Assembly: GCA_964370675.1 (NCBI GenBank)
Contig: CAYJKC010000006.1
Coordinates: 1 to 64,000 of the forward strand
From: CAYJAD01 sp964370675
Lineage (GTDB): Bacteria; Desulfobacterota; Desulfovibrionia; Desulfovibrionales; Desulfovibrionaceae
DNA length: 64,000 bases
Direction: 5' to 3'
Made by a program: the position numbers and the translations under genes. The notes beneath the pieces are model-generated. The model was not told where the DNA came from. It ran no database searches and worked only from the letters and a program-made list of their open reading frames with translations. How positions within the stretch are numbered: the stretch's first letter is position 1; every line of letters starts with the position of its first letter. Positions 23,899-33,688 of this stretch are shown in pieces.

Positions 23899-25080
23899 TT
23901 ACCAAAGTCTCATACCAAAGAAACCACGTAATACGTAGTTGATACCTACTAAGAAGGCTAGCACAATAAATATGCGCTTTAGCCATACGTCAGAAAGATA
24001 TTTGGCAGTCATAGGACCTACCCAAGATCCAACAACAATACCACAAAGCTCAACACCAATAAGTGTCCAGTACACAGGTGTACCGCCAAACATAAAGGTG
24101 GTGATAGATGTAACCATACCAATAAGCACAGCAAAAGCTGATGTGCCTGCGGCAAGGTACATGGGTAGTTGTGAAATACTTGTTAAGAATGGTACAAGTA
24201 AGAACCCACCGCCAACACCTAGGAATGATGCTACAGATGCAATCAAAAATCCACCAAATACTGGGAGTAGAGTTGCAAATGAAAATTCAACACCACAGAA
24301 GGTGAAAACAACCTTTGCAGGTGTAATACTTACAATCTGTACGCGGGTTTGAACACCACTTTCAGAGTGCCCCTTTGATGCTTCTTCAAAAGCCTTTGCA
24401 GCAGCGGCAGCTAGTTTTTTCTTAGCTTTAGCAGCTGGAGTTGTTTCGTAGAAAAGATAACAACCAAGACCAAGAACAAATAGACCAAAGTAACCAATAT
24501 AGTCACTAAAGTCGATTTTGCCTTGAGTTAAAACTGGTATCAAAATAGAACCAGCCAGTGAGCCCACACCAAGAGCAATACCTAGAGGTAAAACTAGGCG
24601 ACCAAGGCTATATTGTTTGAATGATGAAATAAGGGCGGAACAACCTACAAGCCATTGGTTAGACACACGAATTGAGTCAGTAATACTCTTGTTTAATGGA
24701 GTACCCTTGCCAAATGAGGCAGCGTAGTCACCAAGTCCAAACACACTAACGTGACCAACTGAAGCCATAATACCACCAAAAGCACCTACTGTTGAGAAAA
24801 TCCAACCAACCCAAATGGCCCATAAAAAGCCCATAACAGGAGAGATTTGAGGTGCACCAGGTATGCCTAAAAAGCCTTTTTCTGCAGTGGAATCAATTTT
24901 CTTTTCTTCAATGGCCATGTTGATGGCTTCATCTAAAGTTAGTTTTGCTCCTGCGGCAGGTTTTGCTGCTTGTTCTGCTTTAGGTGCAGCTGTTTCAGCT
25001 GCTATACTGCTATCTGCTACCAAGATATTGGCAGAGAACAAGCTCAAGCACACAAATAAAATTAAAAAAGTTTTTTTCAT
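23899..25080 (-). CDS. TauE/SafE-family sulfite exporter-like permease
   Basis: A 393-residue membrane protein of the TauE/SafE (DUF81) family. An Ala-rich leader with a signal-like hydrophobic stretch (residues 5-22) precedes about eight membrane segments; the family repeats are visible as GFLWAIWVGWIFSTVGAFGGI and GGFLIASVASFLGVGGGFLLVP. Family members export sulfite, sulfoacetate or similar anions, which fits a sulfate reducer. AGAGGAAGG precedes the ATG. The DUF169 gene lies 19 bases upstream and is probably co-transcribed. Confidence 0.85.
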   Translation of the reverse strand: MKKTFLILFVCLSLFSANILVADSSIAAETAAPKAEQAAKPAAGAKLTLDEAINMAIEEKKIDSTAEKGFLGIPGAPQISPVMGFLWAIWVGWIFSTVGAFGGIMASVGHVSVFGLGDYAASFGKGTPLNKSITDSIRVSNQWLVGCSALISSFKQYSLGRLVLPLGIALGVGSLAGSILIPVLTQGKIDFSDYIGYFGLFVLGLGCYLFYETTPAAKAKKKLAAAAAKAFEEASKGHSESGVQTRVQIVSITPAKVVFTFCGVEFSFATLLPVFGGFLIASVASFLGVGGGFLLVPFLTSISQLPMYLAAGTSAFAVLIGMVTSITTFMFGGTPVYWTLIGVELCGIVVGSWVGPMTAKYLSDVWLKRIFIVLAFLVGINYVLRGFFGMRLW

Positions 25081-25099
25081 TTTAATACCTTCCTCTTAA

Positions 25100-25915
25100 T
25101 TAACCTTGAGTACAGCTTGCGCAAACATCGCTGCTGCCTTTCTTAAAGATAATAAGAGGACAGTTTTTACAAATATCTGAGCCTGGGAAGCCTTCGCCTG
25201 GACGAGTAATAGCTGCAGAGCCATTATTAGCATCCATACGGCTTTTCATGCGTGCAACTGTGGCTTCAAGCTTAGTTCCAGGAATGAATACGTTCACTTC
25301 ACCACGCTCAGTCTTACCAGCATTGTATGAACCAGAACAGGCAGGGCACATATTAAAGGTGTCTTCTTCAAAACAGAATACGGAGCCACCACAAGCAGAT
25401 GAGTTGATTGTTACTGCTGGGCGTAATGGATGTTCGTTATTACCAGAAGCATAATCACCAGCAATGTGGTAAGATTGCATATTGTCACAATAAAAATGGA
25501 CCACGTCGGGTTGGGATTTAGCCTTACCTAGTGGACCAACAGCAATGGCTTTCATGAAGCCCATTTTTACTTTTGGTTTGGAGTGTACGAAACGACCAGC
25601 TTGCTCAAGGTCAACACAGTACTTGCTGTGAGACTTAATTTCTGCATCGTCAATTTCTTTCCAACCAAAGCTCACATGAGCATTAGAACAGCCAAGATCT
25701 TTGGGGAATGTCAGCACATTTTGATTTTGCATACGAGCTGCAATCTCATATTGGCAAAAGGTCATGGGCTTAATGGGAACAATAAATTCGTTTTCTTCTG
25801 CATATTTTTTTACGTCTTCGTCAGTGCGTAAAAAATGAACAGCAATTGGGTGATGATAAAGGCGAAGCCCATCCATAAGTAATTTTTCCATCTGAGCATT
25901 TGTTAAACCTGCCAT
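25100..25915 (-). CDS. DUF169 family cysteine-rich protein
   Basis: A 271-residue DUF169 protein, probably cytoplasmic. Cysteine clusters suggest metal binding: SACGGSVFC and MCPAC in the middle, and ICKNCP plus VCASC at the C-terminus. DUF169 has no settled biochemical role. The ATG giving MAGLTNAQ has a full AAGGAGG upstream and is preferred to a 19-codon longer reading. Pairing with the TauE/SafE exporter suggests a task in sulfur-anion handling, but that rests on neighbourhood only. Confidence 0.8.
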   Translation of the reverse strand: MAGLTNAQMEKLLMDGLRLYHHPIAVHFLRTDEDVKKYAEENEFIVPIKPMTFCQYEIAARMQNQNVLTFPKDLGCSNAHVSFGWKEIDDAEIKSHSKYCVDLEQAGRFVHSKPKVKMGFMKAIAVGPLGKAKSQPDVVHFYCDNMQSYHIAGDYASGNNEHPLRPAVTINSSACGGSVFCFEEDTFNMCPACSGSYNAGKTERGEVNVFIPGTKLEATVARMKSRMDANNGSAAITRPGEGFPGSDICKNCPLIIFKKGSSDVCASCTQG

Positions 25916-26517
25916 TTCTAGCCTCCTTAAATGATTTTTGTGAACTATAGCACAGTGGCATACCTTGTGCAATACTCTACTATAATAAGGGCTACAATTT
26001 TGTGTACAAAAAAATATAAATATTTAAAATTATAGAAATAAGTGAAAAAAAATTTTTTAAAAATCATAACAAACTAAAACTATTTTATTGTAGAATTCTC
26101 TGTAATATATTAATATTCTTAAGTTTAATTTTAGATAGGTGTTTGTTGTTGAAAAGGCAAATTATTCTAAGTGTATAGTCATAAGGCTTGACAATAGTAT
26201 GTGATTGTGCTATTTTTCACTATTAATTTAAATTTATATATTCAATGTATTAGCATATACAGGTATGAAAAATTTGCCATTTTTTGATTTTTACAAAAAA
26301 TCTTTGAAAATTTGGCTATTTTTTTTGATTTTCGTTATGGCTTTTTCATGATTATCATCTAACAGAAAATAACTTAATATATTAGTACATCATGTTTTAG
26401 GGGGATGAATTTTTACAAAGTGTCTGGACAAAAAAAATTATTCAGTATATTATTGTGTACATATAGACAGTGTTAGATTGTTAAAGTTTATACAAACCAG
26501 TTAAAAGTGAGGTGCAT
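25916..26517. other. Non-coding region between DUF169 and nitroreductase genes
   Basis: About 600 bases of very AT-rich DNA without a supported gene. It separates divergent genes and so holds at least two promoters; one candidate is listed at 26188-26216. I see no RNA gene or repeat in it. Confidence 0.45.
26188..26216 (+). promoter_or_regulatory. Candidate sigma-70 promoter
   Basis: A perfect TTGACA (26188-26193), 17-base spacer and TATTTT (26211-26216). It points toward the nitroreductase gene but lies 300 bases upstream of its start, so a long leader or a closer second promoter would be needed. Confidence 0.35.
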
Positions 26518-27027
26518 ATGGACATTTTTGAAGCCATGAAGAATAGATACTCCTATCGTGGAGAATATTTAGACGATGTTCCTAGTGAAGCTGACATAAA
26601 CACTATTATAGATGCGGCCATTGCAGCTCCAGCTGGAGTTAATCTTCGTACAACATCATATGTAGTTGTAACTGATAAAGATCTACTTGAACAAATTCAA
26701 AAGGCAACCAAGCTAAAACCTGCTCCTTTGTCAATTATCATGTTATCTGAGAATATTCCAAACAAGTTACGACGTAACTTTGAAACAGAAAATTATTGTG
26801 TAGCTGCTCAAAATATTTTGCTTGCTGTTACAGCGCTAGGATATGCTACTGTATTAAACGATATTCTTTTCACATATAGTGAATTTAGTAAGCCAGTTCG
26901 TAAAATACTTAATATACCAAAGAATAAAACTATTAAGGCTATTTTTAATATTGGAAAACCTACAGTTGAGGGTAAGGCTTTAGATAAGCCTGCTAGAGCA
27001 AGTCTTGTGCATTATAATGCATTTTAA
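26518..27027 (+). CDS. Nitroreductase-family protein
   Basis: A 169-residue FMN-dependent nitroreductase-like protein: the N-terminal MDIFEAMKNRYSYRG gives the usual FMN-phosphate arginine region, and the central AAPAGVNLRTTSYVVV matches the family A-P-S-x-x-N-x-Q-P-W region in altered form. The C-terminal KAIFNIGKP aligns with the I-x-x-G-x-P end motif. It is at the short end for the family. The ATG at 26518 has AGGTG five bases upstream. DUF523 and upp follow on the same strand. Substrate unknown. Confidence 0.8.
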   Translation: MDIFEAMKNRYSYRGEYLDDVPSEADINTIIDAAIAAPAGVNLRTTSYVVVTDKDLLEQIQKATKLKPAPLSIIMLSENIPNKLRRNFETENYCVAAQNILLAVTALGYATVLNDILFTYSEFSKPVRKILNIPKNKTIKAIFNIGKPTVEGKALDKPARASLVHYNAF

Positions 27028-27057
27028 TGCATTTTTGAATATTAAAAAGGTTTAGTG

Positions 27058-27510
27058 ATGCCCCCCTATGTTGTTAGTGCTTGTCTTGCAGGCATTGCGT
27101 GTCGTTATAATGCAACAAGCTATGAATGTGAGGCTGTGCAAAACTTGGTTAGCCAAGGTCAAGCTTTAGTTCTTTGCCCTGAGGTTTTGGGGAACTTACC
27201 AATTCCTAGAGAGCCGGTGGAAATACTTGACGGTAATGTTGTAAACAAGTCTGGTCAAGACTTTAGCTCTGCCTTATTATATGGTGCACAAAAAGCCTTA
27301 GAGTTATGCTTAAAATACGGTTGTAAAACTGCCATATTAAAAACACGCTCACCATCTTGTGGGCGTGATTTTGTTTATGATGGCACTTTTAGTGGGAAGC
27401 TTGTTTCTGGGCAGGGTTTTTTTGCAAAGCTTTTGCAAGAGCATAATATTACCATTTATACCGAAGAAGATTTGCCACCCATACCTAACAATCATGGAGA
27501 TGCTATTTAA
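27058..27510 (+). CDS. DUF523 family protein
   Basis: A 150-residue DUF523 protein with the family features: the start VVSACLAGIACRYN, LCPEVLGNLPIPREP near residue 45, and the KTRSPSCG motif near residue 100. The conserved cysteines suggest metal or cluster binding; the function is not established. AAGG precedes the ATG; a GTG directly upstream is a less likely start. It lies 30 bases after the nitroreductase gene and may be co-transcribed with it. Confidence 0.83.
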   Translation: MPPYVVSACLAGIACRYNATSYECEAVQNLVSQGQALVLCPEVLGNLPIPREPVEILDGNVVNKSGQDFSSALLYGAQKALELCLKYGCKTAILKTRSPSCGRDFVYDGTFSGKLVSGQGFFAKLLQEHNITIYTEEDLPPIPNNHGDAI

Positions 27511-27616
27511 TGCTTTTTATTTCTTCAACGTGCCAACAATAATAAAAAACTTATAAGAAGGAAAGTTTTGATTCGAGAATAAAATTAACTAAGTATGACA
27601 CATATAAGGATTTAAT

Positions 27617-28237
27617 ATGTCAGTATTTAAAATTGATCATGCCTTTGTAAATCAACGTATAGGGCAATTGCGTGCTCGTCCTTCCAATCCACTATTTCGC
27701 AGTTATGTAAGAGATCTTTGTCGATGCTTAACCTATGAATCCACGCGCACTTTTGCAATGCAAAAAAAAGAAATTGAATGTTGGTCTGGACCAGTAGAAG
27801 TTGAAGAATTTTCAGAAAATACCCCCACAGCAGTGCCAATTTTAAGGGCTGGTCTTGGTATGCTTCCAGGATTTTTAGATATCTTCCCTGAGGCTTCTGT
27901 TAGCATGGTAGGGCTTTTTCGTAATGAACAAACTCTTGAGCCAGTAGGCTATTATCATAATTTTGTGCAAGATATAAATTCTCGCATGGCTTTTATTTTA
28001 GACCCCATGCTTGCCACAGGTGGTAGTGTAAATGCCAGTATTAAGCTAATAAAGGAGGCTGGTTGTAAAGAAATATATGGACTTTTTCTTATGGCTTCTG
28101 AGCAAGGTATAAAAAATGTGCATGCAATACACCCTGAAGTTAAAATTTTTACCTGCGCCGTTGATCCCATATTAAATGACAAGGGTTACATTCTGCCCGG
28201 TATTGGTGATGCTGGAGATTTAATTTTTGGAACTTGA
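27617..28237 (+). CDS. upp: Uracil phosphoribosyltransferase
   Basis: A 206-residue UPRTase that makes UMP from uracil and PRPP (pyrimidine salvage, cytoplasm). Recognisable elements are RAGLGM near residue 77, the PRPP-binding loop DPMLATGGS near residue 128, and the uracil-binding C-terminus PGIGDAGDLIFGT. Length is normal. AAGGA precedes the ATG. No uracil permease is adjacent. The 106 bases from DUF523 allow a separate promoter. Confidence 0.95.
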   Translation: MSVFKIDHAFVNQRIGQLRARPSNPLFRSYVRDLCRCLTYESTRTFAMQKKEIECWSGPVEVEEFSENTPTAVPILRAGLGMLPGFLDIFPEASVSMVGLFRNEQTLEPVGYYHNFVQDINSRMAFILDPMLATGGSVNASIKLIKEAGCKEIYGLFLMASEQGIKNVHAIHPEVKIFTCAVDPILNDKGYILPGIGDAGDLIFGT

Positions 28238-28344
28238 TGCATATGATTTATTTTTAGTGTGTTTTTTGAAAAAGTATAGCTATAAATAGATTGTTGTGAT
28301 ATGTAACTGTTTAATATGTAATGCTTTAATTGTAAGGAGATAAA

Positions 28345-29469
28345 ATGAATATAGCAAAAAAAACATTATTTATAAGTTTTATGTTGATGTGCCTATTTAC
28401 GAGTGCGGCTATTGCTGGACAAAGTGCACAAACAATAAACCCTAACGCTGCAAAAAATGCATTTGAACACTGGAATGATTCTAAAATTACAAGAGCATTG
28501 CAAGAATATATGAAAGCCATTACAGATAAATCTGCTAAAAGCTATATACCTGTCCAAGACCGTGTAGCGGTGTTTGACATGGACGGAACATTGATTGGTG
28601 AGCAAGCCCCAATTTATTTTGAATGGATGCTTTTTTGTCATCGCATACTTAATGACAAAACATACATCGCCACTGAGGAGCAAGTTTTAGTAGCTGGTGA
28701 CGTGCTTCGTGCTGCGCGTGAAAAAAATATTCCCCCAAAAGTAGCTATGAATAAAACTCGTATGTTTGGTGAAATTTTTGCTGGCATGAGCACAGATGAA
28801 TTTAGACAATATGTTTTAAATTTTCTGCAAAATAATAATGCAGATGGTTTTGAAAATCTTAAACTTGCTGATGCATATTTTAGACCCATGGTCGAAATTG
28901 TTTCTTATCTAAAGGCACATGATTTTACGGTCTATGTTGTAAGTGGTACCGATAGAGATGCTACACGAATGATGACCGCCGATTTGCTTCAATTACCTAA
29001 ACGACAAATAATTGGTAGTGACTGGTTCACCAAAGGTTCCACTCAAGGTGATCATAAATATCAAGTTTATCAGCTTGCTAGCAATGAAAAGCTTGTTCGT
29101 GATTCTAAGGTCATGATTATAGATAATGTCATGGGAAAAGCCATACAAATATCCCAAGAAATAGGTCAAAAACCTGTGCTTGCATTTGGTAATAGTTCAG
29201 GAGATTTCAGTATGTTTACCTATACAACATATCAAAATAAATACCCTGCAAAGGCTTTTTGTGTTGTACCTGATGATGATAAACGCGAATATGCTTTTGC
29301 TAAAAAAACCCAAGATTTAACCAAAAAATGCGAGGAAAATTCTTGGCATGTTATTTCCATGAAAAACGACTTTAAGACAATATATGACCAAGATGTGATT
29401 AAAAATAATCAAAACACACCTTGGATGGATAAAATGGTACAATTATATGAGAAGCGTGTAAAAAAGTAA
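28345..29469 (+). CDS. Exported HAD-family phosphatase
   Basis: A 374-residue protein with a signal peptide (LFISFMLMCLFTSAAIAG, cleavage near residue 25) and a HAD fold: motif I VFDMDGTL with the nucleophile Asp (~residue 78), motif II VVSGTDRD, and motif III/IV IIDNVMGK ... AFGNSSGDFSMF. The order and the ~60-residue helical cap resemble phosphoserine-phosphatase-like periplasmic hydrolases. Substrate unknown; a periplasmic phosphomonoesterase role is inferred. TAAGGAG precedes the ATG, and a strong terminator follows at 29549-29589. Confidence 0.83.
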   Translation: MNIAKKTLFISFMLMCLFTSAAIAGQSAQTINPNAAKNAFEHWNDSKITRALQEYMKAITDKSAKSYIPVQDRVAVFDMDGTLIGEQAPIYFEWMLFCHRILNDKTYIATEEQVLVAGDVLRAAREKNIPPKVAMNKTRMFGEIFAGMSTDEFRQYVLNFLQNNNADGFENLKLADAYFRPMVEIVSYLKAHDFTVYVVSGTDRDATRMMTADLLQLPKRQIIGSDWFTKGSTQGDHKYQVYQLASNEKLVRDSKVMIIDNVMGKAIQISQEIGQKPVLAFGNSSGDFSMFTYTTYQNKYPAKAFCVVPDDDKREYAFAKKTQDLTKKCEENSWHVISMKNDFKTIYDQDVIKNNQNTPWMDKMVQLYEKRVKK

Positions 29470-29548
29470 AAATCTTGTTGTTTTGAGTTTCTTACTGCAA
29501 GATAGCAAAGACGTATTAAAACGTTGACACAATCCCTCTAGGGAAAAC

Positions 29549-29589
29549 TTAAAACCTCAAATATCGTTCGGTGATATTTGAGGTTTTAA
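29549..29589 (+). terminator. Strong intrinsic terminator after the HAD phosphatase
   Basis: A perfect 17-bp stem (ttaaaacctcaaatatc at 29549-29565 and its complement at 29573-29589) with the loop gttcggt. The stem ends in an A/T run on both sides. Confidence 0.9.
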
Positions 29590-30241
<652 letters not shown>

Positions 30242-30269
30242 AAGGGGGAATATTTTCATATTCCCCCTT
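30242..30269 (-). terminator. Terminator of the nhc operon
   Basis: A perfect 12-bp stem (aagggggaatat at 30242-30253 and its complement at 30258-30269) with a 4-base loop, followed on the minus strand by TTTTAG. It lies 20 bases beyond the nhcD stop codon. Confidence 0.88.
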
Positions 30270-30289
30270 AGTTTTAATGTTTTAACGAT

Positions 30290-30454
30290 TTAATGGTCGT
30301 GATTGTCTTTGTCGCACTCACCTTTTTTACAAGGGAATAATACAAAGCACCAGTATGCTGTAAAGGCTGGTAGGGTTACAAACATTAACCCATACGCCCA
30401 AGTTTTTGTATAGAGAAAGTACTCATAAAAAGTGCTAAAACTTCCAGCAGCCAT
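30290..30454 (-). CDS. nhcD: Small membrane subunit NhcD-like
   Basis: A 54-residue protein below the usual ORF length cut. It starts MAAGSFSTFYEY, has one membrane helix (GLMFVTLPAFTAYWCFVLF, residues ~22-40) and ends in a charged Cys/His tail (PCKKGECDKDNHDH). AGGAGG lies six bases before the ATG, and the start is only nine bases after nhcC, so it is certainly part of the operon. Its size, single helix and position after the NrfD-like gene match NhcD/HmcD of the nine-heme and Hmc complexes. The function of this subunit is not established. Confidence 0.82.
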   Translation of the reverse strand: MAAGSFSTFYEYFLYTKTWAYGLMFVTLPAFTAYWCFVLFPCKKGECDKDNHDH

Positions 30455-30463
30455 AGTTACCTC

Positions 30464-31675
30464 CTAGTGGTCACCTCTAAAGTTTGGATGTTCATACAAT
30501 ACCGGCATATGGTAAACAATAAAACGATAGGCAGTAACGATGAGGGTTACTACAAATATGGAAATACAAATTTCACCAATATGCGGGAAGTATTTTTCCG
30601 AGGATGGTAGATGATAGTTAAAGGCAATAAGGCTTACATTAAAGCGGTTAACTATAATACCAAGCACAGCATTAGTTGCAGCCATTTGACAAAGGCGTAC
30701 ATTACCATCTCGCGCTCCCTTGGCATAGAGTAGGGCTGGCATAAGCACAAAGAATAGCATTTCAACCATCCACCAGAAACCAAATCCGGTTAGTAGATAC
30801 TTGAAGTTATCTTGCACTGCCATATCGATAAATTTCAAGATAAAGTAACCAAATAAAATCAAGGATGCTGCACGAGCAAAGCCTAGGGTTACATCACGAG
30901 ATTCACGCAAATGTAAGGAGTCCATATAGTGGTGTACACCTTTATGAGCTAACATGCCTTCAAAAATAACCATAGAAGCACCAGCTATCATGGAAGATAC
31001 AAAGAAGAACATGGGCATAAATGGTGAGTACCATAATGGATGCATCTTACCGGGAGCAATAAGGAACAAAGCTGCCAATGAAGATTGGTGCAATGTGGAT
31101 AAACACACTCCAAAGATGGTAAGCACAATGGTGGCTCGTAAAACTAGCTTACGATATTTTAATATCCAAGGGAATTTTCCTGAGAGCCATTCCATGGGTG
31201 CTACGGAAAATTCAATCATAAGAACAGTAACATATGTTGCAACACAAAGACCTACTTCAAAAAGAACTGAGGTAGTGCCGGGGTAGAAGAACATAAATGG
31301 TAAACGTAAAGGATGACCAAGGTCATATAATAAGGCCACAACAACAAAACTATAGCCTAAAAAGGCAGTTGTTACAGCTGGACGTACAGCTGAATGAATG
31401 TGTTTTAACCCCATGATGTAGCATGCTACAGTGGTAAAATAGCCACCAGCAGCCAAGGCAACACCACAAAGCAGGTCAAAGCCAATCCAGATACCCCAAG
31501 GGTAGTTATCGTCAAGGTTAGTAACAGAACCAATACCTTGGGTAAAGCGGATCACAGTAACAATTAGTCCCACTACAAGGATAATGGCTGTAAGTATGTT
31601 GCCGGGGCGACGTAGTGAAAATTCACCCACATTTAACAAATTGTCCTTGGTGGGGATTACAATATGGTGACTCAT
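30464..31675 (-). CDS. nhcC: NrfD-like membrane subunit of the nine-heme complex
   Basis: A 403-residue NrfD/HmcC-family integral membrane protein with about ten hydrophobic segments, starting with RRPGNILTAIILVVG and the typical YPWGIWIGFDLLCG. No heme-binding CxxCH is present. Such subunits exchange electrons with menaquinone or bridge to the Fe-S subunit, without proven proton pumping. Its ATG overlaps the nhcB stop by one base (TAATG), indicating translational coupling. The neighbours NhcA, NhcB and NhcD define the complex. Confidence 0.88.
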   Translation of the reverse strand: MSHHIVIPTKDNLLNVGEFSLRRPGNILTAIILVVGLIVTVIRFTQGIGSVTNLDDNYPWGIWIGFDLLCGVALAAGGYFTTVACYIMGLKHIHSAVRPAVTTAFLGYSFVVVALLYDLGHPLRLPFMFFYPGTTSVLFEVGLCVATYVTVLMIEFSVAPMEWLSGKFPWILKYRKLVLRATIVLTIFGVCLSTLHQSSLAALFLIAPGKMHPLWYSPFMPMFFFVSSMIAGASMVIFEGMLAHKGVHHYMDSLHLRESRDVTLGFARAASLILFGYFILKFIDMAVQDNFKYLLTGFGFWWMVEMLFFVLMPALLYAKGARDGNVRLCQMAATNAVLGIIVNRFNVSLIAFNYHLPSSEKYFPHIGEICISIFVVTLIVTAYRFIVYHMPVLYEHPNFRGDH

Positions 31676-32673
31676 TATGCATCCTCCCCGTGTTTTTGGT
31701 CATGACCATGCTCAGCGTCATGCAAGGCTTGTTCTACTTTTTGAGCTACTTCTTTGCCTTGTTCAGCCTCAATTTTTTGTAAAGCTGCTTTTATTTGAGA
31801 TTTGGCCTTAGCTTCTTTAAGCTTTGTTATACCGTAAGCTCCGGCAAAGAGAACCGGCCAAAAACCAATAATCATGGGGACAGCACCAAGAGCACCTGCG
31901 GTTAGCTCACCCATAGGTCTATTGCCAAGTTGGGTATTTTGCCCAAGGCTTTCTGGGTTAACGCCAGATAGTGTCATCCAAGCAGTGCCACCGGCATCAG
32001 TTTCACCATATATATAGTCTACATATTTTCCTGGCTTTTGCTCCATGCGATTGCGGGCAATTTTAATTAAATCACTGCGTTTACCAAAGGTTAAAGCATC
32101 CATGGGGCATTTTTCAACACAACCTGGTAGTTTACCTTCTTTAAGGCGTGGCTCACAGAAGGTACATTTTTGTACTAATGGGTTAAACGCCTCATCATAT
32201 TGATAGCCTGGGATATAGAATGGGCAAGCAATCATGCAATAACGACAACCAACACATTGGTCACCATTGTAGCGCACAGCGCCATTAGGTTCCTTGGTGA
32301 AGCACTTTGCAAAGCAAGCTGAAGCACAAGCAGGGTCATTGCAATGCAGGCATTGTAATTTACGAAAAACTTCTTGGTCGTTTGCTTGATAGCGGTTAAC
32401 AACTGTCCAAGCATAGGCAGAAGTACGTCTTTTAGTATGTGTTACACTAAGATCGTCAAAGGGTTTTGTTGGCATGGGGAGGTTGTTTACCTCTTGGCAT
32501 GCCTTTTCACATTGTCTACAGCCAATGCAACGTGTAGTATCATGCAATACCCCAAAACTATCTTTAAAATATGGGTATGTAACCGCACCAGCGGCATCGG
32601 CGACTTTGGCCGTGCCAAGGGCAGAGGCTACACCCGCACTTCCCAAAAAAGTAAGGAATTTTCTACGGTTCAT
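31675..32673 (-). CDS. nhcB: Tat-exported four-cluster ferredoxin subunit NhcB
   Basis: A 332-residue HmcB/DsrO-type subunit. A twin-arginine signal (NRRKFLTFLG) begins the protein. Four [4Fe-4S]-type Cys groups follow: CIGCRQCEKAC, CLHCNDPACASAC, CVGCRYCMIACP and CTFC...GCVEKCP. A C-terminal hydrophobic segment (MIIGFWPVLFAGAYGI, ~280-296) anchors it to the membrane, followed by a charged His-rich tail. It should relay electrons between the nine-heme cytochrome and NhcC on the periplasmic face. Spacing to nhcA is 16 bases with GGAGG before the ATG. Confidence 0.9.
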   Translation of the reverse strand: MNRRKFLTFLGSAGVASALGTAKVADAAGAVTYPYFKDSFGVLHDTTRCIGCRQCEKACQEVNNLPMPTKPFDDLSVTHTKRRTSAYAWTVVNRYQANDQEVFRKLQCLHCNDPACASACFAKCFTKEPNGAVRYNGDQCVGCRYCMIACPFYIPGYQYDEAFNPLVQKCTFCEPRLKEGKLPGCVEKCPMDALTFGKRSDLIKIARNRMEQKPGKYVDYIYGETDAGGTAWMTLSGVNPESLGQNTQLGNRPMGELTAGALGAVPMIIGFWPVLFAGAYGITKLKEAKAKSQIKAALQKIEAEQGKEVAQKVEQALHDAEHGHDQKHGEDA

Positions 32674-32689
32674 TGTGTACCTCCCCGCG

Positions 32690-33688
32690 CTATTTAGCGC
32701 GCTCCTTATGACAAGTTGTACAAGATGTATTAAGCGGTCTTGAAACCTTCATGGCATCGTGACAACCCATGCATTGTAAGTGATAAGCAGCCTTTAACGA
32801 TGGACGCTCAGGGTTTTGAACATCAATAGTTGGTGAGTGGCAATTTATACACTTGGGCGGTGTTTTTGATGGAGGGCTCATATGGTGACAAGCTGCGCAA
32901 AGCGTTGTGCTATCTGTATGGAAAGCAGAAGCAAGCTTGTTATCACCGATGCGCTTTAATAGCGAAGTATAGTGACGCTTATGATTAAATACATTACCTT
33001 CATATTCGTCTGAAATACCGTCGATTTTTACTCGAACAGGAATGTCGTCTGCAGGTATTGGAGTGCTGCTTGCAACTTTCGACTTGCGATACCATACTGT
33101 TTCGGCGGCGATCTCTTCATTTTCTGCTGGGTCAAGTTCACCCTTAATGCCTTGAGCTAGTTGCTCGGCAGTCATTTTATAATCTGCATCATGGCACGTG
33201 GCACAATATTTTTCAGAACGTGGTGGCACAGGTATTATACTGTGACAACCGGCACATTGTGGTTGCTTTAAGTTTTCTATGTGGCAACTTACGCAACTAT
33301 TTGGTGTCGTGGTGCCTTCTGGTCTTTTAGCTATGTTTTCTGCATGCATGGCGCGATCAAGGGTAATAAAATTACCATCAGCTTTACCTTCAACAGTATG
33401 ACAGCTAGAACAAGTTACAGTATCCCCTGTGTGGTGACACGATTCACAATCTGGTATTTGCTGTTCGTGCAAAAAGTGATTAAAAACAGCAGGACGCATT
33501 CCTGCCCCAGAAGGATTGGGTTTTTCGGTCACTGGAAACATTACCATGGCCGATGGTGCACCGCTATCAGTTGGCTCAAGTGCCGGAGCTGCATGGACTA
33601 TAAGCACCATAGACAGCATTGCAACAAAAGCCATAGCAAGCACTACCATAATCCTCATACATCGTAGTAGTGTTTTACCATTCCTCAT
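32690..33688 (-). CDS. nhcA: Nine-heme cytochrome c
   Basis: A 332-residue periplasmic cytochrome with exactly nine CxxCH motifs, at residues 81, 93, 132, 145, 162, 264, 280, 306 and 323: five in the N-terminal half and four in the C-terminal half, separated by a ~100-residue linker. This matches the two cytochrome c3-like domains plus one extra heme of D. desulfuricans 9HcA. A signal peptide (MVVLAMAFVAMLSMVLIVHAA) is cut near residue 34. I chose the ATG with AAGGAT upstream; a TTG 32 codons earlier would bury the signal peptide. It probably accepts electrons from periplasmic hydrogenase through type I cytochrome c3. Confidence 0.93.
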   Translation of the reverse strand: MRNGKTLLRCMRIMVVLAMAFVAMLSMVLIVHAAPALEPTDSGAPSAMVMFPVTEKPNPSGAGMRPAVFNHFLHEQQIPDCESCHHTGDTVTCSSCHTVEGKADGNFITLDRAMHAENIAKRPEGTTTPNSCVSCHIENLKQPQCAGCHSIIPVPPRSEKYCATCHDADYKMTAEQLAQGIKGELDPAENEEIAAETVWYRKSKVASSTPIPADDIPVRVKIDGISDEYEGNVFNHKRHYTSLLKRIGDNKLASAFHTDSTTLCAACHHMSPPSKTPPKCINCHSPTIDVQNPERPSLKAAYHLQCMGCHDAMKVSRPLNTSCTTCHKERAK

